From a bacterium (lineage in GTDB: Bacteria; SZUA-79; Acidulodesulfobacterales; Acidulodesulfobacteraceae), in contig JAJYZM010000063.1 in NCBI GenBank assembly GCA_021799935.1, positions 1 through 5,336 of the forward strand: a stretch of 5,336 nucleotides of DNA. The letters run 5' to 3'. The notes below the pieces were generated by a model. It was not told the origin of the DNA. It did no database searches and worked only from the letters and a program-made list of their open reading frames with translations. The stretch's first letter is position 1, and every line of letters begins with the position of its first letter. Made by a program: the position numbers and the translations under genes. Below, in pieces: positions 1-5,336 of this stretch.

Positions 1-742
1 TTTTCATAATAGAATATACGGCGCATGCTCCGGTTCCGCATGCCAGGGTTTCGCCGGAACCGCGTTCCCAAGTTCTTACAAGCACGTTTTGAGCGTCCAT
101 AACCTGAACGAATTCTACATTTATTCTTTTCGGAAACATTTTATTATTTTCGATTAACGAACCGTAAAAATGCACGTCGAAGTTCTTGACGTCTTCGACG
201 AATACCGCGCAATGGGGATTTCCCATAGAAACGCACGATATTTCAAATTCTTTTCCTCCTGCGGCTATTTTTTCGCCGATAATTTCAGATTTTCCAAAAT
301 CTGCGGGAACTTTTTCGGTTTTAAATTCGGGAACGCCCATAAACACCCGGGCTTCTTTTACCTTTCCCGTACCGGCGGATAAAAATACTTCTACCGTCTT
401 TATTCCGGCAAGCGTTTCTATATTTATATTTTTTTTATCGGTAAGATGCCGGTCATAGACATATTTAGCAAAACATCTTATGCCGTTTCCGCACATCTCG
501 CCTTCGGAACCGTCGGCGTTAAACATCCGCATGCGGAAGTCTGCCGCGGCGTTGCCCAGCGATGGCGGCAGGATTATTATGATACCGTCGGAACCGGCTC
601 CGAAATGCCTGTCGCTTATTTTTACCGCAAGCTCTTTATAAAAATACGTATCGTCCGCTAAGCATTCAGGTAAATCGTTTATTGCGTCTAAATAAAAATA
701 ATCGTTACCCGCTCCATGAAGTTTAGTAAATTTTACGTCCAT
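1..742 (-). CDS. dapF: Diaminopimelate epimerase DapF (3' end beyond left edge)
   Basis: Cytoplasmic, cofactor-independent racemase that converts LL-diaminopimelate to meso-diaminopimelate, the precursor of lysine and of the peptidoglycan cross-link. The reading frame is open for 247 codons from ATG at 742 to the left edge. Residues 4-15 read KFTKLHGAGNDY, the usual DapF N-terminus. HFGAGSDG follows at 46-53, then MFNADGSEGEMCGNGIRC at 73-90 with the first catalytic cysteine at 84. MGNPHC is at 173-178, and ERGSGETLACGTGAC at 226-240 carries the second catalytic cysteine at 235. Both halves of the two-domain fold and both acid/base cysteines are therefore present. Compared with the roughly 275-residue family, only about the last 45 residues are missing. 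The start is supported by AGAGGA five bases upstream and by the family's typical N-terminus. The gene lies 33 nt after the lipoprotein gene on the same strand, so cotranscription is likely. Identification is secure. Confidence 0.96.
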   Translation of the reverse strand, partial: MDVKFTKLHGAGNDYFYLDAINDLPECLADDTYFYKELAVKISDRHFGAGSDGIIIILPPSLGNAAADFRMRMFNADGSEGEMCGNGIRCFAKYVYDRHLTDKKNINIETLAGIKTVEVFLSAGTGKVKEARVFMGVPEFKTEKVPADFGKSEIIGEKIAAGGKEFEISCVSMGNPHCAVFVEDVKNFDVHFYGSLIENNKMFPKRINVEFVQVMDAQNVLVRTWERGSGETLACGTGACAVYSIMK

Positions 743-747
743 ATTTT

Positions 748-753
748 TCCTCT
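748..753 (-). promoter_or_regulatory. Ribosome binding site of dapF
   Basis: The minus strand reads AGAGGA, followed by five bases and then ATG at 742-740. This is a good Shine-Dalgarno match and fixes the dapF start. Confidence 0.7.
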
Positions 754-775
754 GAATAAATTTCCTTTTAGCTTA

Positions 776-1186
776 TTAATCTTGTTGTTTTTTTAATATC
801 TTTTTTAACGACGTGTTTCCCGTAACAGTGAAACTGTGGCTTATTACTATTCCGTTTTTAATGACTACGTCCAGTTTCTCTTTATATTTTCTGGTGGACG
901 TCGTAAGTATTTCGTTTCCTAAATGCACGTATTTTTTGTATTTAAACCTGTATTTATAGGTAACGGTATCCGGCGTTAGCGGATTTTTTTCTATAGAATA
1001 AGGCGGGCCGAACATGGAAACGATTTGCGGTTCGGTAGTGGTTCCGTTGATTATTTGAGCAACGTTTGCGGACATTATAGGCTTGCCCTGCATATTTCTG
1101 GTAGTTGCACATCCGGAAAGGGCAAAACCCGAAAACGCAATAACGGTTAATAATAAAAAAAACATTTTGGCTGATTTAATGCTCAT
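776..1186 (-). CDS. BamE/SmpA/OmlA-like outer-membrane lipoprotein
   Basis: A 136-residue small lipoprotein. Residues 1-25 form a type II signal peptide: a short basic N-region, a hydrophobic stretch at about 8-22, then the lipobox LSGC at 23-26, with Cys26 the predicted lipidated residue. Residue +2 is Ala, not Asp, which by the E. coli Lol rule suggests outer-membrane sorting. Residues 45-64 (IINGTTTEPQIVSMFGPPYS) match the BamE/SmpA/OmlA signature of a Gly-Thr turn, a short helix and a G-x-P loop. A strand-rich part follows (TVTYKYRF at 74-81), ending in LDVVIKNGIVISHSF at 105-119, like the closing strands of BamE. The tail is Lys-rich. BamE is an accessory subunit of the BAM complex, but this domain also occurs in unrelated lipoproteins, so BamE itself is not proven. 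The ATG at 1186 is chosen for its AGAGGT site and complete signal peptide. The gene sits between dppC and dapF, all on one strand. Confidence 0.8.
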   Translation of the reverse strand: MSIKSAKMFFLLLTVIAFSGFALSGCATTRNMQGKPIMSANVAQIINGTTTEPQIVSMFGPPYSIEKNPLTPDTVTYKYRFKYKKYVHLGNEILTTSTRKYKEKLDVVIKNGIVISHSFTVTGNTSLKKILKKQQD

Positions 1187-1194
1187 GCTTATCG

Positions 1195-1200
1195 ACCTCT
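1195..1200 (-). promoter_or_regulatory. Ribosome binding site of the lipoprotein gene
   Basis: The minus strand reads AGAGGT with an eight-base gap to the ATG at 1186-1184. It supports this start over the internal Met at residue 8, which would remove most of the signal peptide's N-region. Confidence 0.6.
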
Positions 1201-1216
1201 ATTTTTTAAAATTAGT

Positions 1217-1245
1217 TTTATATTAATTGTTATATTTTAGCACAA
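1217..1245 (-). promoter_or_regulatory. Possible sigma-70-type promoter for lipoprotein-dapF
   Basis: On the minus strand, a -35-like TTGTGC (1245-1240, 3 of 6 consensus bases) and a -10-like TATAAA (1222-1217, 5 of 6) are separated by exactly 17 bases. Transcription would begin near 1210, leaving a leader of about 25 nt that includes the AGAGGT site. The surroundings are AT-rich, so a chance -10 match is easy and the -35 is weak. If real, lipoprotein and dapF could be expressed apart from dppC. Confidence 0.3.
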
Positions 1246-1272
1246 TTCGGGGATATTCTAAAGCCGAAAATT

Positions 1273-2109
1273 TCATCTTTCGCCCGAATATCTGGGGTCC
1301 AATGCGTTTCTTACGGCTTCCCCTATTAGATTGAAGCTAAGCACCGTCAATAATATCGCAATTCCGGGGAAAAGCGTAAGCCACCATGCCACCATTATAT
1401 AAGTTTTCCCCCTCGACAGCATTCCGCCCCAGCTTGCCGTCGGGGGCATTATGCCTATTCCTAGAAAGGCGAGAGACGCTTGGATAAGGATCGCGCCCGC
1501 AACTCCGAGCGTCGCCGAAACCAAAATCGGCGCTACGGTATTGGGAAGAATTTCAAAAAACATAATATAGGAATCGGATGCGCCCGCCGCCTTTGCCGAT
1601 AGGACATAGTCCTTTTCCCTGTTCTGCGTAAATTCAGCCCTAATAATCCTCGCTATCCCCATCCACGACGTCAAACCTATAATTATCATTATATTAATAA
1701 TGGACGGCTTCAGTATCGCGCTAATAGCAAGTATCAGGAAAAAAGACGGAAACGTCAGCATGATGTCTACAAATCTCATCAGAATACTGTCCGTTACGCC
1801 TCCGTAATAACCCGCATAAGCTCCAATAAAAATTCCTATGAACAATGACAGCGAAACGGCGATAAAACCCACTTCTATCGAAATCCTGGCGCCGAAAATA
1901 AGCCTGGACAGGATATCCCTGCCGAGCTGGTCTGTTCCAAGCAGATGAGCCGGATTGGGGGGCTGCAAAACCGCGTTTACGTCGATTTTATCGGGATTAT
2001 ACGGAGATATATAAGGCGCAAAAACGGCAGCGATTATAACAAACATTATAAAAACAAAAGAGAGCAAAGCAAGCTTATTTTTTTTAAAAGCATTAATAAT
2101 TTCGTTCAT
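1273..2109 (-). CDS. dppC: ABC transporter permease, DppC/OppC family
   Basis: Inner-membrane permease subunit of a dipeptide/oligopeptide/nickel-type ABC importer; it would pair with a DppB-type subunit to form the channel. The 278 residues are a normal length for the family. An N-terminal transmembrane segment spans about 13-33 and ends in the typical APYISPYNP stretch. HLLGTDQLGRDILSRL (55-70) is the strongly conserved OppC/DppC signature, and GARISIEVG (73-81) opens the membrane core. Further hydrophobic segments lie at about 82-102, 120-150, 190-215 and 240-265. The cytoplasmic EAA loop that contacts the ATPase is at about 172-190 (AKAAGASDSYIMFFEILPN). The C-terminus, ALDPR near the end, is also typical. 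The ATG at 2109 gives the usual N-terminus, but no clear Shine-Dalgarno precedes it. The gene diverges from dppB, which is unusual. No ATPase or binding-protein gene is in the window, so the substrate cannot be set. Confidence 0.93.
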   Translation of the reverse strand: MNEIINAFKKNKLALLSFVFIMFVIIAAVFAPYISPYNPDKIDVNAVLQPPNPAHLLGTDQLGRDILSRLIFGARISIEVGFIAVSLSLFIGIFIGAYAGYYGGVTDSILMRFVDIMLTFPSFFLILAISAILKPSIINIMIIIGLTSWMGIARIIRAEFTQNREKDYVLSAKAAGASDSYIMFFEILPNTVAPILVSATLGVAGAILIQASLAFLGIGIMPPTASWGGMLSRGKTYIMVAWWLTLFPGIAILLTVLSFNLIGEAVRNALDPRYSGER

Positions 2110-2225
2110 AGTTCTAAGAAATAAATTTTATAAATGAAAATTTAATATTAATTCAGGGATATTATAATATATAATATATTTTTATAAAATAATTTATTTA
2201 AAACCCCGATAAAACATACGCCGTT
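2110..2225. promoter_or_regulatory. Very AT-rich divergent promoter region between dppC and dppB
   Basis: This 116-bp spacer separates the two divergent starts and should hold promoters for both directions. Bases 2121-2200 contain only 5 G or C of 80. Several -10-like hexamers are present: TATAAT on the plus strand at 2163-2168 and 2170-2175 and TATAAA at 2183-2188; on the minus strand TATAAT at 2166-2161 and TATAAA at 2132-2127. I found no convincing -35 box at 16-18 bp from any of them, so none can be singled out. A 12-bp perfect palindrome at 2159-2170 consists only of A and T and may be chance. No small gene or RNA is seen. Confidence 0.45.
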
Positions 2226-3197
2226 ATGGGAATATACATAGCCAAAAGAATTTTATTTATGGTACCTATTTTAATAGGCATCACGTTAATATCTTTTTTC
2301 GTCATACATCTTGCGCCTGGAAACCCTTTAACGGAGCAGTTAGGGTTAAATCCTAGAGTGTCCGAATCTTCGAGGCTGATGCTTACAAAACTGTACGGTT
2401 TAAACAAGCCTCTTTTAACCCAGTATCTCGAATGGCTTAAAAGAATAACCACGCTGAACTTCGGCATTTCGTTTACCGCAAACCATGAGCCTGTAATAAC
2501 CGAAATCGGAAGAACCATAGGCATCACGATTCTTATTAATTCTCTTGCCCTGATATTCATTTTTTTATTTTCCATCCCGCTGGGCGTGCTGTCGGCGGTA
2601 AAGCACGATTCTCTTTTTGATAAAATTACTACGGTTTTGGTATTCATAGGCTTTGCGGCGCCTTCTTTCTGGGTTGCCCTTCTGCTTATTATATTTTTTG
2701 GAATAGACTTGCATATTTTACCTATAGGCGGAATAACTTCCATGGGTTATAATTTTCTTTCGCCGTTTGAAAAAATAACCGATATTGCCGAACATCTTAT
2801 AATGCCCGTGTTTGTGGCCGGATTCGGCGGTATAGCCGGCCTTTCCAGATATTTAAAGGGGAATATGCTGGAAGTTTACAGGCAGGATTATATTATTACC
2901 GCGAGGGCAAAGGGGCTTAAAGAACGGACGGTCGTCTATAAGCACGCTATGAAAAATGCTCTAATACCTTTTATAACTATACTCGGCTTAAGCGTTCCGG
3001 GACTGATAGGCGGAAGCGTGATAATAGAAACTATATTCGACATAAACGGAATGGGGAGGCTTTTCTACCAGAGCGTCCTCGCCCGCGATTATCCTACGAT
3101 AATGGGAATATTAGTTATCGGCGCGGTCCTTACCCTTATAGGGAACCTTTTGGCCGATATAGCATATGCTCTGGTAGATCCAAGGCTAAGAAAGTAA
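2226..3197 (+). CDS. dppB: ABC transporter permease, DppB/OppB family
   Basis: Inner-membrane permease subunit of a dipeptide/oligopeptide/nickel-type ABC importer and the natural partner of the DppC-type protein encoded divergently next door. The 323 residues are a normal length. The start MGIYIAKRILFMVPILIG runs into transmembrane segment 1 at about 8-28, followed by the family's VIHLAPGNP. Next come a periplasmic part with LYGLNKPLLTQYLEWL and LNFGIS, and membrane segments at about 100-125, 135-160, 190-210, 248-270 and 295-315. FAAPSFWVALLL is conserved in the family. The EAA loop that docks the ATPase is at 226-248 (ARAKGLKER, then KHAMKNALIP). The C-terminal block with ETIFDINGMG, ARDYP and YALVDPRLR is diagnostic. 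The ATG at 2226 gives the expected N-terminus, but no Shine-Dalgarno precedes it. The last 12 bases overlap the convergent RND gene. Nickel, peptide or another substrate cannot be told apart here. Confidence 0.94.
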   Translation: MGIYIAKRILFMVPILIGITLISFFVIHLAPGNPLTEQLGLNPRVSESSRLMLTKLYGLNKPLLTQYLEWLKRITTLNFGISFTANHEPVITEIGRTIGITILINSLALIFIFLFSIPLGVLSAVKHDSLFDKITTVLVFIGFAAPSFWVALLLIIFFGIDLHILPIGGITSMGYNFLSPFEKITDIAEHLIMPVFVAGFGGIAGLSRYLKGNMLEVYRQDYIITARAKGLKERTVVYKHAMKNALIPFITILGLSVPGLIGGSVIIETIFDINGMGRLFYQSVLARDYPTIMGILVIGAVLTLIGNLLADIAYALVDPRLRK

Positions 3198-5336
3198 ATC
3201 CTTATCTTTTTCCTTTCCTTTATTTAAGTCTTTACCGATAAACATATATACTGTAGGAACTACAAATATTGTCAGAAACGTACCTATGCCGAGTCCGGCG
3301 GCTATGACGAGACCTATATCGAACCTGCTGACCGCTCCGGCGCCGGTAGCTATCAAAAGGGGCACTACCCCGAAAACCATTGCGGCGGTCGTCATCAGAA
3401 TAGGCCTGAGCCTTATCGCCGAAGCCTGTTCTATGGCAGAACGCTTATCAATCCCTTCTTTCTGCAAATCGTTGGCAAACTTAGTAATGAGTATTCCGTG
3501 TTTGCTGACAAGCCCTATAAGCGTTACGAGCCCTACTTCGGTATAAATATTTACCGTTGCAAAGCCTAAGCTTAAAAATATCAAAGCCCCCGTTAAAGAC
3601 ATAGGAACGCTTATAAGAATAATAAGGGGGTCGACGAAACTATCGAATAGAGCGGCGAGAATAAGATAAATAATTATCAGCGAAAAGAAAAATGTTACGA
3701 GCATAGCCGAACCTTCCTCGACGAACTGTCTGGACTGTCCCGCAAAATTATACGAAAATCCTTTAGGAAATATGTTCTTCGAAGTATTTTCCAGATAGCT
3801 TAACGCTTGGCCGACGGTCACGCCCGGTTTGGTAACGGCGGATACCGTAACGGAATTTAACTGGTTAAACTGATTTAAAGATTCCGGCACGACTACGGTT
3901 TTAATTTTTATGAAACTTGAAAGAGGCACCATATTGCCGTTCAAAGCCTGAACGTAATAATTTTTCAGCATATTCGGAGTAAATCTGTATTTCTGCAAAA
4001 CCTGCGGTATGACTTTATAGCTGTAGCCGTTTATCTCGAACCAGTTGACATAGTTTTCGCTCAGCATAGTCGAAAGCGTATTTCCTATTTCCTGCATATT
4101 CACTCCTATGCTCTGCGCTTTGCTCTTATCTATGGAAATTTTTAACTGAGGTTCGTCGTATTTGAGGTCGCTGTCCATATATAAAAATAAGCCGCTTTGC
4201 ATAGCTTTTTCCATTAGGCTGTCCGTAACGCCCATTAATTCCGCATAACTCGTGGTCGAGTTGACAACGAACTCCACCGGCAGACCCTGCGAACCCGGAA
4301 GGCTCGGCAGGGCAAACGCGACCAACTTTAATCCCGCCACCGAATTTAATTTCTGCTGGAGAACCGGTGTAAGCTGCATCTGCGTTTTCTTTCTCTCGTC
4401 CCAAGGTTTAAGTATTAAACCTGATATAAGGCTGTTATTGCCTGAGACTCCCAGCGCCATAAAATAACGGTCCATTTCCGGAATGGAATTATATATGCCG
4501 CCCATTTGTTTTGCGTACATATTTAGATTTTTAAACGTAGAAGTAGGCGAAGCGGTTCCCATAACGAATATGACCCCCTGGTCTTCCGTAGGCGCAAGTT
4601 CGCTCTTTGTAGTTATGAAAAGGAAATACGCGCTGACCAGAACGACTATTATAACTAAAGCCACAACCGGTTTATAATTTAGAATACTATGCAATATTTT
4701 AGCGTAAGTCGATTTTATTTTATCGAAAGTAACATCTAAAAAGTGCGTGAAACCTCTCTTACCCATATCTTCTTTAAGAAATTTAGAAGACATCATGGGA
4801 GAAAGAGTTAAAGCTATCATACCGGATATAAGCACTGCCCCGGCCAGCGAGAAAGCAAATTCGGTAAAGAGCGCTCCGGTCAATCCTCCCATAAAACCTA
4901 TAGGCAGGAAAACTGCTACTAGCGTAATGGACATGGCTATAACCGGTATGCCGAGTTCTCTTGCCCCTATAAGAGCGGCTTCTACCGGTTTCTTGCCTTC
5001 TTCTATATGCCTGCTTACGTTTTCGACGACGATGATTGCGTCGTCGACGACTAGTCCGATAGCCAGAACCATAGCGAGAAGGGTCAACAGATTTATCGAA
5101 TAATGCAGATAATACATAACAAACAGGTCGCCGATTATGGAGAGGGGTATCGCGATTACCGGAATTATAACGCTTCTTGCAGAACCCAGAAACAAAAATA
5201 TGACTATAATGACTATTATCAAAGTTTCTACGACGGCTTTTACGACTTCGTTAATGGAACTGCTTATAAATACGGTTCTGTCGAACGCAACCCTGAGTTT
5301 TATATGCGCCGGAAGCTGCTGTTTGAGCGACGGGAG
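3186..5336 (-). CDS. RND multidrug efflux transporter, AcrB-like HAE1 family (5' end beyond right edge)
   Basis: Inner-membrane, proton-driven exporter that would work as a trimer with a periplasmic adaptor and a TolC-like channel to expel drugs, detergents or other hydrophobic compounds. The frame is open from the right edge for 716 residues to TAG at 3188-3186. By comparison with AcrB (about 1040 residues), roughly 310 N-terminal residues (TM1 and most of the first porter domain) lie outside. Fragment residue 19 begins DRTVFISSSINEVV, as before TM2. GLVVDDAIIVVEN is at 94-106, with the proton-relay Asp pair at 98-99 in TM4. FLPIGFMGG follows at 143-151, TM7 at about 224-241 and ELAPTEDQG at 246-254. 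The second porter/docking loop comes next, then TM8-TM12 from about 545. The relay Lys is at 612 in GLVSKHGIL, and RLRPILMTT is at 642-650. All key relay residues are present. No adaptor gene is visible, so the substrate is unknown. Confidence 0.95.
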   Translation of the reverse strand, partial: LPSLKQQLPAHIKLRVAFDRTVFISSSINEVVKAVVETLIIVIIVIFLFLGSARSVIIPVIAIPLSIIGDLFVMYYLHYSINLLTLLAMVLAIGLVVDDAIIVVENVSRHIEEGKKPVEAALIGARELGIPVIAMSITLVAVFLPIGFMGGLTGALFTEFAFSLAGAVLISGMIALTLSPMMSSKFLKEDMGKRGFTHFLDVTFDKIKSTYAKILHSILNYKPVVALVIIVVLVSAYFLFITTKSELAPTEDQGVIFVMGTASPTSTFKNLNMYAKQMGGIYNSIPEMDRYFMALGVSGNNSLISGLILKPWDERKKTQMQLTPVLQQKLNSVAGLKLVAFALPSLPGSQGLPVEFVVNSTTSYAELMGVTDSLMEKAMQSGLFLYMDSDLKYDEPQLKISIDKSKAQSIGVNMQEIGNTLSTMLSENYVNWFEINGYSYKVIPQVLQKYRFTPNMLKNYYVQALNGNMVPLSSFIKIKTVVVPESLNQFNQLNSVTVSAVTKPGVTVGQALSYLENTSKNIFPKGFSYNFAGQSRQFVEEGSAMLVTFFFSLIIIYLILAALFDSFVDPLIILISVPMSLTGALIFLSLGFATVNIYTEVGLVTLIGLVSKHGILITKFANDLQKEGIDKRSAIEQASAIRLRPILMTTAAMVFGVVPLLIATGAGAVSRFDIGLVIAAGLGIGTFLTIFVVPTVYMFIGKDLNKGKEKDKDLLS

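Noticed and set aside
170..661. Three plus-strand open frames (170-382, 186-458, 446-661) opposite dapF.
   Set aside because: They lie wholly inside the clear dapF frame, have no family resemblance or ribosome binding site, and look like antisense shadows.
1240..1290. A possible terminator after dppC, from short inverted repeats such as CGAAA/TTTCG and TTTAG/CTAAA.
   Set aside because: The stems are only about five pairs, AT-rich, with long loops and no adjoining T-run on the minus strand. They are not convincing as an intrinsic terminator.
2159..2170. A 12-bp perfect palindrome in the dppB/dppC spacer as a regulator operator.
   Set aside because: It is made only of A and T in a stretch with about 6% GC, where such palindromes arise easily by chance. 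No second copy or known operator match was seen.
2198..2743. A 181-codon minus-strand open frame opposite dppB.
   Set aside because: dppB in this stretch is a strongly conserved permease frame. The antisense product has low-complexity, unremarkable composition and no recognisable motif.
3286..5103. Plus-strand frames at 3286-3546, 4252-4467, 4483-4677 and 4747-5103, and a minus frame at 4126-4404.
   Set aside because: All sit inside the RND pump gene, which reads continuously with conserved motifs. They are shadows.
5220..5222. TTG as the start codon of a 678-residue RND protein.
   Set aside because: The same frame stays open for 38 more codons to the right edge and encodes conserved AcrB-like sequence (DRTVFI and onward). 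The TTG is an internal leucine codon and the gene is simply cut by the window.

Overview
The window comes from a Gram-negative bacterial chromosome. The evidence is an HAE1-type RND drug exporter, a BamE/SmpA-type outer-membrane lipoprotein and a meso-diaminopimelate pathway gene. Coding DNA is moderately AT-rich with heavy use of ATA and AGA/AGG codons, and the spacer at 2110-2225 is extremely AT-rich. This would fit a deltaproteobacterial or related environmental lineage, but nothing here fixes the taxon.

Layout, left to right. A minus-strand run occupies 1-2109. In transcription order it is a DppC/OppC-type ABC permease (2109-1273), a small BamE-like lipoprotein (1186-776) and diaminopimelate epimerase dapF (742-1, whose C-terminal end lies beyond the left edge). 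The gaps are 86 and 33 nt, so lipoprotein and dapF are probably cotranscribed; a possible promoter lies just before the lipoprotein gene. A DppB/OppB-type permease (2226-3197) is on the plus strand and diverges from dppC across 116 bp. From 3186 to the right edge, on the minus strand, is the C-terminal ~716 residues of an AcrB-like RND pump, whose 3' end overlaps the 3' end of dppB by 12 bp.

How the genes work together: DppB and DppC would pair as the two membrane subunits of one dipeptide/oligopeptide (or nickel) importer, although their genes are on opposite strands. The ATPases and the periplasmic binding protein are not in the window. DapF supplies meso-DAP for peptidoglycan and lysine. 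The lipoprotein may serve outer-membrane assembly. The RND pump would need an adaptor and an outer-membrane channel, which would be encoded outside the window.

All genes belong to known families and I see no sign of a new system, mobile element, CRISPR array or RNA gene. The main oddity is the arrangement: split, divergent dppB/dppC, with dppB also overlapping a convergent neighbour. There is no gene-free stretch over 300 bases; the longest is the 116-bp dppB/dppC spacer.
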